A stretch of 10,638 nucleotides of DNA from Methylococcaceae bacterium (GCA_947484105.1 CANKON010000028.1:1-10638); one strand, 5' to 3'. Shown: positions 1 through 8,384, counted from the first letter of the stretch. The notes: generated from the letters alone by a model not told the origin. Numbers and translations: made by a program.

Positions 1-320
1 GAATTACACAGTGGATCCGCTTGCGAATGTGTCGGCGAATATCACTCCCGCCGCGTTGACCCTCGCCAATGTCAGTGCCGACAATAAAATTTACGATGCC
101 ACAACCGTCGCCACCCTAAACGGCGACACCTTATCAGGCGTATTGGCGAATGATGTGGTGGTGTTGAGTTCAACCTTGACGGGACAATTCGACAACAAAA
201 ATGTCGGTGCCAATAAAACCGTCAACGTCTCCCTGCCCCTTTTGACAGGGCAAGATGCCACGAATTACAAAGTGGATGTGCCTGCGAATGTGTTGGCGAA
301 TATCACCCCCGCCGAGTTAG
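1..320 (+). repeat. Direct repeat encoding tandem YDG modules (261-bp period)
   Basis: Positions 1-60 and 262-321 match at 51 of 60 bases by eye, 261 bases (87 codons) apart. Both encode the end of a YDG module (NYxVD, then ANVxANITPAxL). The left copy is the tail of a module that starts before the window, so the array probably continues upstream. A third, much diverged module at about 323-562 keeps only protein-level similarity. Confidence 0.8.
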
Positions 321-1414
321 CGATAACCGCGACAGGAAATAGTAAAAAGTACGACAGTACCACTACGGCAAGGGTAAATTTAGCAGACAACCGAATCGCT
401 GGTGATATATTCAACATAAGTTACAACAGTGCTGAATTTAGCGATTCGAATGTGGGAATCTTGAAACCAATTAACATTGGTGGCATCAATATCATTGGAA
501 CTGATGCGGGAAATTACACTTTTAATTCGTCAGTTATCACGAGTGCAGATATTAACCGCATATCAAAAATAGAATGGATTGGAAAGGCTGATAATGCTTG
601 GGTAACGCCAGCAAACTGGAATCAAGGAGTTGTTCCTGATGAGACACAAGACGTTGTTATTTCCAGTACTGGCAACGTTATCGATATTTCAGGTAATCAA
701 ATTATCAATTCGCTGTTTAGTTTGAATTCATTGCATCTGGCTAACAATTCATCAATGACAATAAACAATCCATTTACGTTACAAAATGGCACAACATTGA
801 GCGGAAATGGTGTATTTAAAACCTCTACTTTTACAAACGAGGGCATTATTTCACCAGGAAATTCACCTGGTAGGGTTTCGATTGATGGGAGTTTTGTGCA
901 AAGTAACACGGGTTTATTGGACATCCAGATTGCAGGTGATATTGAAGGGCTTTATGATCAATTGGATGTTTCGGGGGCAGTTCAATTAGACGGCACAATC
1001 AAGCTGAGTCTCATCGATGGTTATGTTTTAACAAATTCAAGTAATACATTCAACTTTATTAAGACGAATTCGACTGTTTCGGGGTCATTTGCAAGTATAG
1101 ATACCTCCGCCAGTCCCTCGCTGAGTAATCGATTTAATTTTGTAAATGGTAAATTAGAAATCGTTGCACAAATTAATACACCACTTATCACAGCGATAAA
1201 CCAATTATTTCCAAACAGCTCACCAGAAACAGTTCAACAAATTGAGACAGAAGTTTTTGCAAGCGATAATGCTGTTTTGACTTTACTGCCACTCGCGACA
1301 GTAGATGATTTGGGTTTGTTGAAATCTAAAGGTGGGCAAGGAAGTGTCAATATAACGGTTGCCGCTGATGTAACCACTGTCAAAACAAACAGACCGTTAG
1401 GGCTATGCAAATGA
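2..1414 (+). CDS. Large YDG-repeat surface exoprotein (TpsA/haemagglutinin-like), 3' part only
   Basis: The frame is open from the left window edge, so the true start lies upstream; 470 C-terminal residues are visible. Counting from the edge, residues 1-20 end one YDG-type repeat, 21-107 are a full repeat (motif NKIYDATT) and 108-187 a diverged one (KKYDSTT). A segment at 190-222 of the form W-(x)n-PANW-(x)n-VP follows, then a beta-strand-rich passenger-like region at 265-340 (GIISPGNSPG, YDQLDVSG), as seen at the ends of secreted haemagglutinin-type exoproteins. No membrane segment or autotransporter barrel is visible. A TpsB-type transporter lies two genes downstream, so I infer export by two-partner secretion to the cell surface. 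The N-terminal TPS domain that would prove this lies outside the window. The stop overlaps the next start (ATGA). The function of the exported protein (adhesion, biofilm) is a family-level guess. Confidence 0.8.
   Translation, partial: NYTVDPLANVSANITPAALTLANVSADNKIYDATTVATLNGDTLSGVLANDVVVLSSTLTGQFDNKNVGANKTVNVSLPLLTGQDATNYKVDVPANVLANITPAELAITATGNSKKYDSTTTARVNLADNRIAGDIFNISYNSAEFSDSNVGILKPINIGGINIIGTDAGNYTFNSSVITSADINRISKIEWIGKADNAWVTPANWNQGVVPDETQDVVISSTGNVIDISGNQIINSLFSLNSLHLANNSSMTINNPFTLQNGTTLSGNGVFKTSTFTNEGIISPGNSPGRVSIDGSFVQSNTGLLDIQIAGDIEGLYDQLDVSGAVQLDGTIKLSLIDGYVLTNSSNTFNFIKTNSTVSGSFASIDTSASPSLSNRFNFVNGKLEIVAQINTPLITAINQLFPNSSPETVQQIETEVFASDNAVLTLLPLATVDDLGLLKSKGGQGSVNITVAADVTTVKTNRPLGLCK
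1398..1402 (+). promoter_or_regulatory. Ribosome binding site deciding the FecR-protein start
   Basis: TAGGG lies 8 bases before the ATG at 1411 but only 2 bases before the in-frame ATG at 1405. This spacing favours 1411, which also gives the common ATGA stop/start overlap with the upstream gene. Confidence 0.5.
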
Positions 1415-2826
1415 AAAATCTCACATTTGGATTAGGCGTTTTATTCACGACACTTACATTGCCAGTTTATGGCGTACAACCCGTTGGTAAAGTGAGTTTT
1501 TCTAAAGGCAATAATGCCGCGCAACAACCTAACGCAAGTCCTCGTTTATTAGGAAAAGATGCCGAGGTTTTTCAAGGTGATAACATTCAAACTTCGGACG
1601 GCAGTTTTGTCATTATTGAATTTAACGACGATTCAAAGGTGACGGTTCGCCCTAACAGTAATTTCAAAATTGAGCAATTCGACACGGCAAGTAAAAATAC
1701 CAAACTTACCGTCTATGAAGGTGGCGTGCGTGCGACCACAGGTGAATTTGCGAAAGGTGGGACTGATAATTTTCAAATAAGAACCCCTACTGCTACATTG
1801 AAAGGAAATGGAAATTCGGATTACTCGGTACGAGTTTGTAAAGAGGATTGCGATAAAGAAAAAAAGGCGGAATTAGCTAAAGATTTTAGCGTGGCAAAAA
1901 TTGTTGATATTAAGGGCGATGTTTTTGCTAAAAATCGCGTTGATAAAAATGCCGACGGGCGTAAATTGGCAATTGGAACAGGCATAAATCCACAAGATTT
2001 TTTAATTAGTCAAGCGAACAGTTATGCGGTGATGGTATTTCGTGACAATCAGAAAATCACCCTACAAGCAAACAGTGAATTCGATATTGTAAAATACGAT
2101 TTTGAAAAAAAAGGTGAAAAAGACCAGTTATTATTTAAACTAGCGACAGGTGGAATGCGTGCCTTAACGGGAAGTATCGGTAAAAAAGATCATGCCGCGT
2201 ATGAAGTAGATACGCCTGTGGCGACGATTGGTATTCGTGGCACCGATTACGATTTTCAGTGCAACATATCTTCAATGGGAATTTCTGAGAATTGTGAAAG
2301 AGATGGCGCGTATTTACAAGTGAATGAAGGTGCCGTTTCTCAAACCAATGCTGCTGGCGAAAAAGTATTTTACAAAGGTGAAACGGGATTTGTGGCATCA
2401 AAAGATTCTGCACCCGAATTAAAGCCGATTCCGAAAGACATTTCAAAAATTATAGACAGCTCCCCGCCTGCTAGAAATGCCCCAGATGCGGATAAGGTTT
2501 TTGACCGATCATTGGATAACAGCAGACCAGGTACTTACACCATTGTAAACAAAGGGGACGCAACATTAGAACCAAACGGGGATGAATCGCCAGATAAACG
2601 CTTTGATGGTTTAATTTTACACGAAGGTGAAAGTAGTTTTGCGAGTGAAAAAGGAGGCGACACAATAAAACTAGAAAGCGTTCCAATTTTTATTGGTAAA
2701 GACGACACACCGCAACCCGCTACATTTTCTAATAATGCAAACATTCCAACCACCACCTTATTTTCAACAACCATTGGCGAATCGACAGCAAAAAACAGTG
2801 GTGAAAGTTGCATAGTAGAACAATAA
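1411..2826 (+). CDS. Secreted protein with two FecR domains
   Basis: This 471-residue protein has an N-terminal signal peptide (about 1-21, MKNLTFGLGVLFTTL then PVYG). It carries two FecR-type domains, at about 50-140 and 163-328. The second has the classical ending TPVATIGIRGTDY (268-280). The first has TPTATLKGNGNSDY in the same place, so its IRGT core is lost. Cysteine pairs C143/C147 and C284/C295 could form disulfides after export. Residues 340-471 are a low-complexity, acidic and polar tail with no recognised domain. FecR domains are known from anti-sigma regulators, but this protein has no cytoplasmic N-terminal segment and no sigma-factor neighbour, so a periplasmic scaffold or sensor role is more likely (inference). 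It sits between the exoprotein and its putative transporter. An alternative start at 1405 adds two residues. Confidence 0.85.
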   Translation: MKNLTFGLGVLFTTLTLPVYGVQPVGKVSFSKGNNAAQQPNASPRLLGKDAEVFQGDNIQTSDGSFVIIEFNDDSKVTVRPNSNFKIEQFDTASKNTKLTVYEGGVRATTGEFAKGGTDNFQIRTPTATLKGNGNSDYSVRVCKEDCDKEKKAELAKDFSVAKIVDIKGDVFAKNRVDKNADGRKLAIGTGINPQDFLISQANSYAVMVFRDNQKITLQANSEFDIVKYDFEKKGEKDQLLFKLATGGMRALTGSIGKKDHAAYEVDTPVATIGIRGTDYDFQCNISSMGISENCERDGAYLQVNEGAVSQTNAAGEKVFYKGETGFVASKDSAPELKPIPKDISKIIDSSPPARNAPDADKVFDRSLDNSRPGTYTIVNKGDATLEPNGDESPDKRFDGLILHEGESSFASEKGGDTIKLESVPIFIGKDDTPQPATFSNNANIPTTTLFSTTIGESTAKNSGESCIVEQ

Positions 2827-2842
2827 ATTGAGTAAAAAAGCC

Positions 2843-4414
2843 ATGAGAACTCCCATGTTAAAACCATTATGCCTCGCGCTCAGTTTAAGTTTTGTATCGA
2901 TTAGCGTGGCACATTCCAAAGATGTTGCCCCGCAAAAATTTAAATTTGTGGTCAATAAGTTTTTGGTCGAAGGTGATGAAATCAAATCTATTTTGTCAGA
3001 AGATGAAACTTCAGCGTATTTAAAATCATTTCAAGAAAAACCTTATGATTTAAAAGACTTACAAGACGTTGGCAAAGGTTTAGAAGTCATAATTCGTGAT
3101 AAAGGTTATGCGTTTTACCGTGTTATTTTGCCACCTCAATCGCTCAATTCGGGCGAAATAAAATTGAAGGTGATTACATTCGGCGTTGAAAATATCAAAA
3201 TAGAAGGCAATCAACATTTTACAAATCAAAATGTGCTAGCGAGTTTGCCCGAATTGAAGCCAGAGGTGTCGCCAAATACGAAACAATTAGCCGCGTCTAT
3301 AAAAGTAGCGAATAAACATCCCTCTAAACAAGTAGTTGTGATGTTTAAGCAAAGCGAAATCAAAGACAAAGTCGATGCCACCGTCTCGGTGACTGAGCAA
3401 CCTCGACCTTATCAATTTTCGTTAGGTTTTAATAATACGGGGTCAGACAGTTCAGGTGAATACCGTTTAACCGCTGGGGCACAATACAGTAATTTGTGGG
3501 GACGTGACCACATTGTGAATGCGTCATACACAAGATCGCCTGATCAAATCGATGCCGTTGAGCAATATGGTGGCACTTATGCGTTGCCGATTTATTCGTT
3601 GGGCGGTTGGGTAAATATGTATTACGCCAACTCCAGTTCAAACAATGGTGTTGTGGCATCCGACATAACCATTACAGGGTCAGGTGAAATGATGGGGATT
3701 CATTACCAACAATTTTTGCCAAAATTTGAAAAATACGAACACAGCTTAGATATTGGTTTGGACAGCCGTCATTTTTCAAACAGTGTTCAAATTAAAAATC
3801 AACAACTCAATACTAACGTTCGTAGCTTTCCTTTTAGTATTTCGTATAAAGCCGAATATCCGTTTGAGCATTTGCAGAGTGGTTATTTTGTGCAATGGGC
3901 AATGAATACGGGGTTAGGTTCTGATAATAACGATTCAAAATATGCTAATTCACGTTCAGGTGCCGATTCTTCGTGGCAGTTATTTCGTTATGGCACCAGT
4001 TTTTTAACAAATTATGAACAGTGGTCGCTTTCGACTTCACTAACGGGGCAATACAGTCAAAATCCGTTAATCTCAGGTGAACAAATTGGACTTGCGGGAA
4101 GTTTTGATGTGCGCGGTTATGAACAACGTGAAATCAGTGCAGATAGCGGGCAAATCGTAAAAATTGAATTGACCTCTCCCGCTTGGGAAAAAATAAATGC
4201 CTTTGTATTTTATGATTACGGTCATGGAACAAAAGAAAAACCGTTGGCGGGCGAAACTAAAGATTGGAATTTAAGCGGTACGGGCGTAGGTGCGAAATGG
4301 GCATGGCAAGAATATGTCAGTACGAGTTTGACATTTGCCACCGCGTTAAACGATGTAAATACCACCAAAGCCTTTAATAATCGCATTCTTTTAAACGTTA
4401 ATTTACGTTATTAG
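2843..4414 (+). CDS. TpsB/ShlB-family outer-membrane two-partner secretion transporter
   Basis: The product would form a 16-stranded outer-membrane barrel that exports a TpsA exoprotein. The 523-residue chain has a signal peptide (about 1-24, ending VAHS), a first POTRA_2-like domain (33-112), a second POTRA-like domain (113-186, with HPSKQVVVMF resembling the family NPxRxV motif) and a barrel domain (187-523). In the barrel are FNNTGSDSSGEYR (196-208), NLWGRDH (217-223) and the loop-6 signature VRGY (423-426). The last residue is an aromatic tyrosine (NLRY), as the BAM assembly signal requires. Length is usual for the family. Start choice is uncertain: TTG 2828, ATG 2843 and ATG 2855 are in frame and none has a strong ribosome site. 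I chose 2843, 16 bases after the FecR stop. Its substrate is probably the exoprotein at the left edge. Confidence 0.88.
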   Translation: MRTPMLKPLCLALSLSFVSISVAHSKDVAPQKFKFVVNKFLVEGDEIKSILSEDETSAYLKSFQEKPYDLKDLQDVGKGLEVIIRDKGYAFYRVILPPQSLNSGEIKLKVITFGVENIKIEGNQHFTNQNVLASLPELKPEVSPNTKQLAASIKVANKHPSKQVVVMFKQSEIKDKVDATVSVTEQPRPYQFSLGFNNTGSDSSGEYRLTAGAQYSNLWGRDHIVNASYTRSPDQIDAVEQYGGTYALPIYSLGGWVNMYYANSSSNNGVVASDITITGSGEMMGIHYQQFLPKFEKYEHSLDIGLDSRHFSNSVQIKNQQLNTNVRSFPFSISYKAEYPFEHLQSGYFVQWAMNTGLGSDNNDSKYANSRSGADSSWQLFRYGTSFLTNYEQWSLSTSLTGQYSQNPLISGEQIGLAGSFDVRGYEQREISADSGQIVKIELTSPAWEKINAFVFYDYGHGTKEKPLAGETKDWNLSGTGVGAKWAWQEYVSTSLTFATALNDVNTTKAFNNRILLNVNLRY

Positions 4415-4430
4415 AATACAGATTGGCGAA

Positions 4431-6656
4431 ATGAAACTACATAGCAAATGGCTCAAAGCCTATCAGTGGATGCTTTGCATCGTTTTAACATTTGTATTTT
4501 TGGCGCACACCGTCGGTCAAATACAAATTCCAACGATGCAACGTGTTGAAAACATTTTGTACGATTTGCGCTTGCGCCTCACGATGCCGAACACGATTGA
4601 CGATCGTATTGTAATTTTGGACATCGACGAAAAAAGTTTGGCACAAGAAGGTCATTGGCCTTGGCGACGTGACAAACTCGCGTACTTGATGGACATGGTT
4701 TTTGATTATTACGGCGCAAAAGTTCTTGGATTCGACATTGTATTTTCCGAACCTGATATTAGCGGTGGCATGGATGCGCTCGATAAATTAGCCAAAACTA
4801 CCTTACAACAAGACAGCAAATTTTTATCGGCGATTGAAAAAGTTCGTCCCGAATTATCGTTCGACGATAAATTTGCCACCAGCTTAAAAAATCGTCCTGT
4901 TGTGATGGGCTATTTTTTCAGTCACCACATTGAACAACATAATGAAATCGGTATCTTGTCAAAACCCTTCGCAAGTCTGGAAGGACGTGACTTTTCGGCA
5001 TTACTTTTTGAAGCACGTAGCTACGTTGGAAATTTGGCGCAATTACAATCAGCAACGCAATTGGGTGGTTATTTAAATAATTCCAATGTTGATGAAGACG
5101 GTGTTTATCGGCGTTTGCCGATGGTGACACAATACAAAAATCAACTTTACAGCACCTTGTCGCTGTCGATTTTACGTCAATTGATGGGAATGCCTGAAGT
5201 TGAATTTATTACCAGTGAAGATTATGGCGATAGTCGATTAGAAGCGATTTCAGTCGCTGGAATTAACGTCCCTGTTGATTCTGGCGGTAATTTGTTAGTA
5301 CCGTTTCGAGGCAGACAAGGTAGTTTTCGTTATATTTCAGCAACGGATATTTTGAACGGTGTCGCGGATATTTCGGTATTGAAAGACAAAATTGTGATTG
5401 TCGGAACATCCGCCGCAGGTTTGCTAGATTTGCGTTCAACGCCTGTTCAAGGTATTTATGCAGGCGTTGAAGTTCACGCCAATATTCTGAGTGGCTTACT
5501 CGATCAAACCGTAAAATCTCGTCCGACATATATCGTTGCCGTGGAAGCGATTGAATTAGTCGTGTTATTGATTTTGGCAATGACCATTTTCCCTCATTTA
5601 GGCGTAATAGCTGCCGCAATGATTTTTACGGTGATTGTAAGCATTGTTGTGTTTTCAAATTTTTACGTTTGGACAACGCAAAATTTAGACACCCACTTAG
5701 CCACGCCCTTGTTGTTACTTTCATTGCTTTACGGCTTGCAACTTTTCTTTGGATTCTTCTTTGAAAGCCGCAAGAAAAAACAATTGGGCAACATCTTTGG
5801 GCAATACATTCCGAATGAACTTGTAGAAGAAATGAGTAAATCGGACGATGAATTTACGTTAAAAGGTGAAAACCGTGTGATGACCGTATTTTTTTCAGAC
5901 GTGCGGGGATTTACAACCATTTCAGAAGCGATGGAAAATCCGCAAGATTTATGCGATTTAATTAACGAAATTCTTACGCCTGTGACGCAAGTTATTCACA
6001 ATCATAAAGGCACGATTGATAAATATATCGGCGACGCGATTATGGCATTTTGGGGCGCCCCCGTTCGCACCGAAAGGCACGCTTATTTGGCAGTAAAAGC
6101 AGGCTTGGATGTGATTAAATCGCTCAAGGAAATCAATGAACGTTTTAAATTAAAATTGTGGCCCGAAGTTGATTTAGGCATTGGTTTAAATACAGGACCG
6201 ATGGTCGTTGGCAACATGGGGTCACAATTTCGAATTGCTTATACCGTCATGGGAGACACGGTAAATTTAGGCTCACGTTTGGAAGGTTTAACTAAACAAT
6301 ATGGTGTGAAAATGATTGTTAGTGAATCCACGCTTGCTGCCGCGCCCGAATTTGCTTATCGAGAACTCGACCGTGTTCGCGTAAAGGGAAAACATAAACC
6401 AATTACGATTTATGAGCCAATTGCCGAATGGGCTGAAATTGCGAGTGAACAACGAATCATTTTGGATTTAGTTCACCAGGCGTTGACAGATTATCGTCAG
6501 CAATTATGGGATAAATCAGAAGCCGCATTTCATCAATTACACGATTTAACCCCAGACGATAAGTTGTACAAAATTTATTTAGAACGCATTGAACATTATC
6601 GTGAAATACCACCCGAAGAAAATTGGGATGGCGCGTTCACACACACAAGTAAATAA
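4431..6656 (+). CDS. CHASE2-domain transmembrane class III adenylate cyclase
   Basis: This enzyme makes cAMP from ATP at the inner membrane, probably in response to a periplasmic signal. Its 741 residues comprise a first membrane segment (about 13-30), a periplasmic CHASE2 sensor (about 35-355, with DRIVILDIDEKSL and GVEVHANIL), three membrane segments (about 366-386, 391-410, 421-443) and a cytoplasmic cyclase domain (about 480-665). The metal-binding aspartates D490 (FFSDVRGFT) and D534 (DKYIGDAIMAFWG) are present. The base-selecting pair is K531 and T605 (YTVMGD), which points to ATP rather than GTP and to the class IIIb pattern. Transition-state residues N612 and R616 (VNLGSR) are present, so the enzyme looks intact. 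A helical tail (670-725) follows. The gene starts 16 bases after the TpsB stop with a weak ribosome site (GGCGA). CHASE2 ligands are generally unknown. In this operon, envelope or secretion status is a plausible input (inference). Confidence 0.9.
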   Translation: MKLHSKWLKAYQWMLCIVLTFVFLAHTVGQIQIPTMQRVENILYDLRLRLTMPNTIDDRIVILDIDEKSLAQEGHWPWRRDKLAYLMDMVFDYYGAKVLGFDIVFSEPDISGGMDALDKLAKTTLQQDSKFLSAIEKVRPELSFDDKFATSLKNRPVVMGYFFSHHIEQHNEIGILSKPFASLEGRDFSALLFEARSYVGNLAQLQSATQLGGYLNNSNVDEDGVYRRLPMVTQYKNQLYSTLSLSILRQLMGMPEVEFITSEDYGDSRLEAISVAGINVPVDSGGNLLVPFRGRQGSFRYISATDILNGVADISVLKDKIVIVGTSAAGLLDLRSTPVQGIYAGVEVHANILSGLLDQTVKSRPTYIVAVEAIELVVLLILAMTIFPHLGVIAAAMIFTVIVSIVVFSNFYVWTTQNLDTHLATPLLLLSLLYGLQLFFGFFFESRKKKQLGNIFGQYIPNELVEEMSKSDDEFTLKGENRVMTVFFSDVRGFTTISEAMENPQDLCDLINEILTPVTQVIHNHKGTIDKYIGDAIMAFWGAPVRTERHAYLAVKAGLDVIKSLKEINERFKLKLWPEVDLGIGLNTGPMVVGNMGSQFRIAYTVMGDTVNLGSRLEGLTKQYGVKMIVSESTLAAAPEFAYRELDRVRVKGKHKPITIYEPIAEWAEIASEQRIILDLVHQALTDYRQQLWDKSEAAFHQLHDLTPDDKLYKIYLERIEHYREIPPEENWDGAFTHTSK

Positions 6657-6689
6657 TGCCAAATTTCAAATCGGCAAAGATTATTTTTT
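6652..6689. terminator. Possible weak terminator between the convergent operons
   Basis: AATAATGCC at 6652-6660 can pair with GGC at 6673-6675 and ATTATT at 6680-6685, leaving a four-base bulge and a 12-base loop. Four more T bases follow on the + strand. It overlaps the cyclase stop and the ATPase stop. The stem is AT-rich and imperfect, so this is a candidate only. Confidence 0.25.
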
Positions 6690-7409
6690 GGTCAACACGG
6701 CAAAAGCCTGTGAAAGATTGTCGGTTTCAGTGAATTTCAAAACATCATCAACGCTGCCAGCCGCTTTGATTTTCCCTTGATGCAATACGATTAAATGGTC
6801 GCTCGGATAAACTTCATCCATTAAATGACTTGCCCACAAAACCGCAAGTTTTTCTTCCGAAACCAACTGGTGAACATATTCAACAATACTTTGACGGCTA
6901 GGAATATCAAGCCCAACCGTTGGTTCATCGAGCAATAAAATTGCGGGTTTATGTAATAACGCCCGCGCAATTTCAACGCGCCGTTTATGTCCGCCGTTTA
7001 ATTGCCGTACTTTCTCACTGCGTCGTTCGTACATTTGCAAACGCTCTAATTCTTCTTGAATGCGTTTATTGGCTAATTTACCGCTCATTCCGTGCAATGC
7101 TGCGTGATAACGCAAATTCTGCAAAACGGTTAAATCCATATCCAACGTGGTTTGTTGAAATACCACACCTAAACGCGCTAAGGCTTGGCGTGATTGACTT
7201 TGAATATCAAAACCACACAATTCAATTTTACCGCTATGCGTGTCGTACAAATGTGTAATTAACGAAAACAACGTACTTTTTCCCGCGCCATTTGCCCCGA
7301 GTAAAATTGTGCATTCGCCCGCGTTGATTTGAAAATTAACGTTGTCGAGGGCTTTTTTTTGTCCGTAAGAAAACGTTAAATTTTCGACTGTTAAAGCGAT
7401 TTCGTTCAT
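6681..7409 (-). CDS. ABC transporter ATP-binding protein, PQQ-alcohol-oxidation-associated type
   Basis: The 242-residue nucleotide-binding subunit of an ABC transporter is complete. It has Walker A GANGAGKST (38-46), Q-loop VVFQQ (82-86), signature LNGGH (137-141, in place of LSGGQ), Walker B ILLLDE (157-162) with D-loop GLD, and the switch histidine H195 (ASHLMDE). The LNGGH form followed by KRRVEIARAL, together with the adjoining YVTN propeller, matches what I recall of the ATPase found beside PQQ-dependent alcohol dehydrogenase systems. The substrate is unknown. The start is taken at 7409 (MNEIALTV): it overlaps the propeller stop as ATGA and has GGTGA just upstream. The ATG at 7430 would add seven residues. 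No permease is in the window, and downstream lies only the convergent cyclase, so the ATPase must pair with a membrane subunit encoded elsewhere. The ABC call is firm; the subfamily is likely. Confidence 0.85.
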   Translation of the reverse strand: MNEIALTVENLTFSYGQKKALDNVNFQINAGECTILLGANGAGKSTLFSLITHLYDTHSGKIELCGFDIQSQSRQALARLGVVFQQTTLDMDLTVLQNLRYHAALHGMSGKLANKRIQEELERLQMYERRSEKVRQLNGGHKRRVEIARALLHKPAILLLDEPTVGLDIPSRQSIVEYVHQLVSEEKLAVLWASHLMDEVYPSDHLIVLHQGKIKAAGSVDDVLKFTETDNLSQAFAVLTKK

Positions 7410-8368
7410 GGTTTCACCGCCAAACCCCAAGGATAATTTCCTACGCCGATAGATTTCGTGACGGTTTGCGATTCCAAATCAATAATCGATACGTCATTAC
7501 TCACGCCATTTGCTGTATATAACCGTTTTTCGTCAGGTGAAAATGCCACATTCCAAACCCGTGAACCCACCAACAGATATTTTTCAATTTCAAACGTTTG
7601 TGCGTTCACAACCGCAATTCGATTCGCCGTCCCAAGCGCAACATAAGCGCGTTTTCGTTCTTTATCAATCGCAATTCCAACAGGTTGAATTTTGTCATTC
7701 GGCACGCCTTGAATCGCAAAAGTAATCGTTTTAATCGGCTGTTTTGTTTTGGAATCCAAAACCATCAACGTCCCCGCCATTTCCGAAGTCACCCAAAGCT
7801 GTGAACTGTCAGGCGTAAAAGTCACAAAACGCGGACGCGCATCAACCAGCGTATTATCAACAATCGTCTGCGTTTTTGTGTCAATCCAATGCACCATATT
7901 AGTGGTTTCGGACGCACTGATAAGCCATTGATTATCAGGACTGAGGCAAATACCTTCAGGTTCAACGCCAACTTTGATTTGTTTAATGATTTTCTTTTTT
8001 GCCAAATCAATTACCGTGACCAAACTATCGTCTTCGTTTGAAACATACATTTTGTCGCCCGTTGCATTCAATGCAAACGTTTCGGGATCTTTACCAGATG
8101 GTAATTTTCCTGTTTGCTTTAGCGTTTCAGCATCAAAAATTTTAATAGTGTTGTCGTCGCTCGTTGCAATATAAAGCGATTTTTTATCAGAACTGAAAGC
8201 GATGCCGCGCGGACGTTTACCAACGGGAACTGTTTTTAGTAATTTTCCATCAACAGGATTTAAAACGGCGATAGCGTTGTCTTTTTCGAGTGTGACAAAA
8301 ACGGTTTCAGCGTGAGCGAGATTGAAAAATGTGGAGGTTAAAGCGAAGGCTAAAATTTTGAGTTTCAT
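7406..8368 (-). CDS. Secreted YVTN-repeat beta-propeller protein, PQQ-associated type
   Basis: The 320-residue protein has a clear signal peptide (1-20, cleavage after AHA), then repeated blades of about 40 residues. These carry the YVTN pattern of a (R/E)xxxF/LSPD-like turn, a (Y/W)V/I(S/A) strand and an xVxVID-like strand; examples are RGIAFSSDKKSLYIA, ETFALNATGDKMYVS, VGIAIDKERKRAYVA and NVAFSPDEKRLYTANG. About seven blades fit the length, so it should fold as a closed propeller in the periplasm. Such propellers occur with ABC genes linked to PQQ-dependent alcohol catabolism (TIGR03866-like, recalled, not searched). No catalytic residue can be named, and a scaffold or binding role is inferred. 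The start is supported by AGGA five bases upstream. The stop overlaps the ATPase start by four bases, which suggests translational coupling. Confidence 0.87.
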   Translation of the reverse strand: MKLKILAFALTSTFFNLAHAETVFVTLEKDNAIAVLNPVDGKLLKTVPVGKRPRGIAFSSDKKSLYIATSDDNTIKIFDAETLKQTGKLPSGKDPETFALNATGDKMYVSNEDDSLVTVIDLAKKKIIKQIKVGVEPEGICLSPDNQWLISASETTNMVHWIDTKTQTIVDNTLVDARPRFVTFTPDSSQLWVTSEMAGTLMVLDSKTKQPIKTITFAIQGVPNDKIQPVGIAIDKERKRAYVALGTANRIAVVNAQTFEIEKYLLVGSRVWNVAFSPDEKRLYTANGVSNDVSIIDLESQTVTKSIGVGNYPWGLAVKP

Positions 8369-8373
8369 TTGTT

Positions 8374-8377
8374 TCCT
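8374..8377 (-). promoter_or_regulatory. Ribosome binding site of the beta-propeller gene
   Basis: On the minus strand AGGA, within AAAAGGAAAC, ends five bases before the ATG at 8368. It lies immediately after the hairpin at 8385-8408, so folding of that hairpin could influence access to it. Confidence 0.6.
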
Positions 8378-8384
8378 TTTTCAA

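Noticed and set aside
1405..1413. FecR-protein start at 1405
   Set aside because: The ribosome site TAGGG is too close (2 bases); the ATG at 1411 has proper spacing and an ATGA overlap.
6638..6647. CA-dinucleotide run near the end of the cyclase gene
   Set aside because: Only a few units, inside a coding region; no sign of a functional microsatellite or phase-variable tract.
6589..6780. Open + strand frame across the convergent junction
   Set aside because: It overlaps the cyclase end and the antisense of the ATPase, has no ribosome site and no recognisable protein pattern.
7410..7430. ABC ATPase start at 7430
   Set aside because: The extra seven residues (MGFGGET) do not look like the family start, and the ATG at 7409 gives the ATGA overlap.
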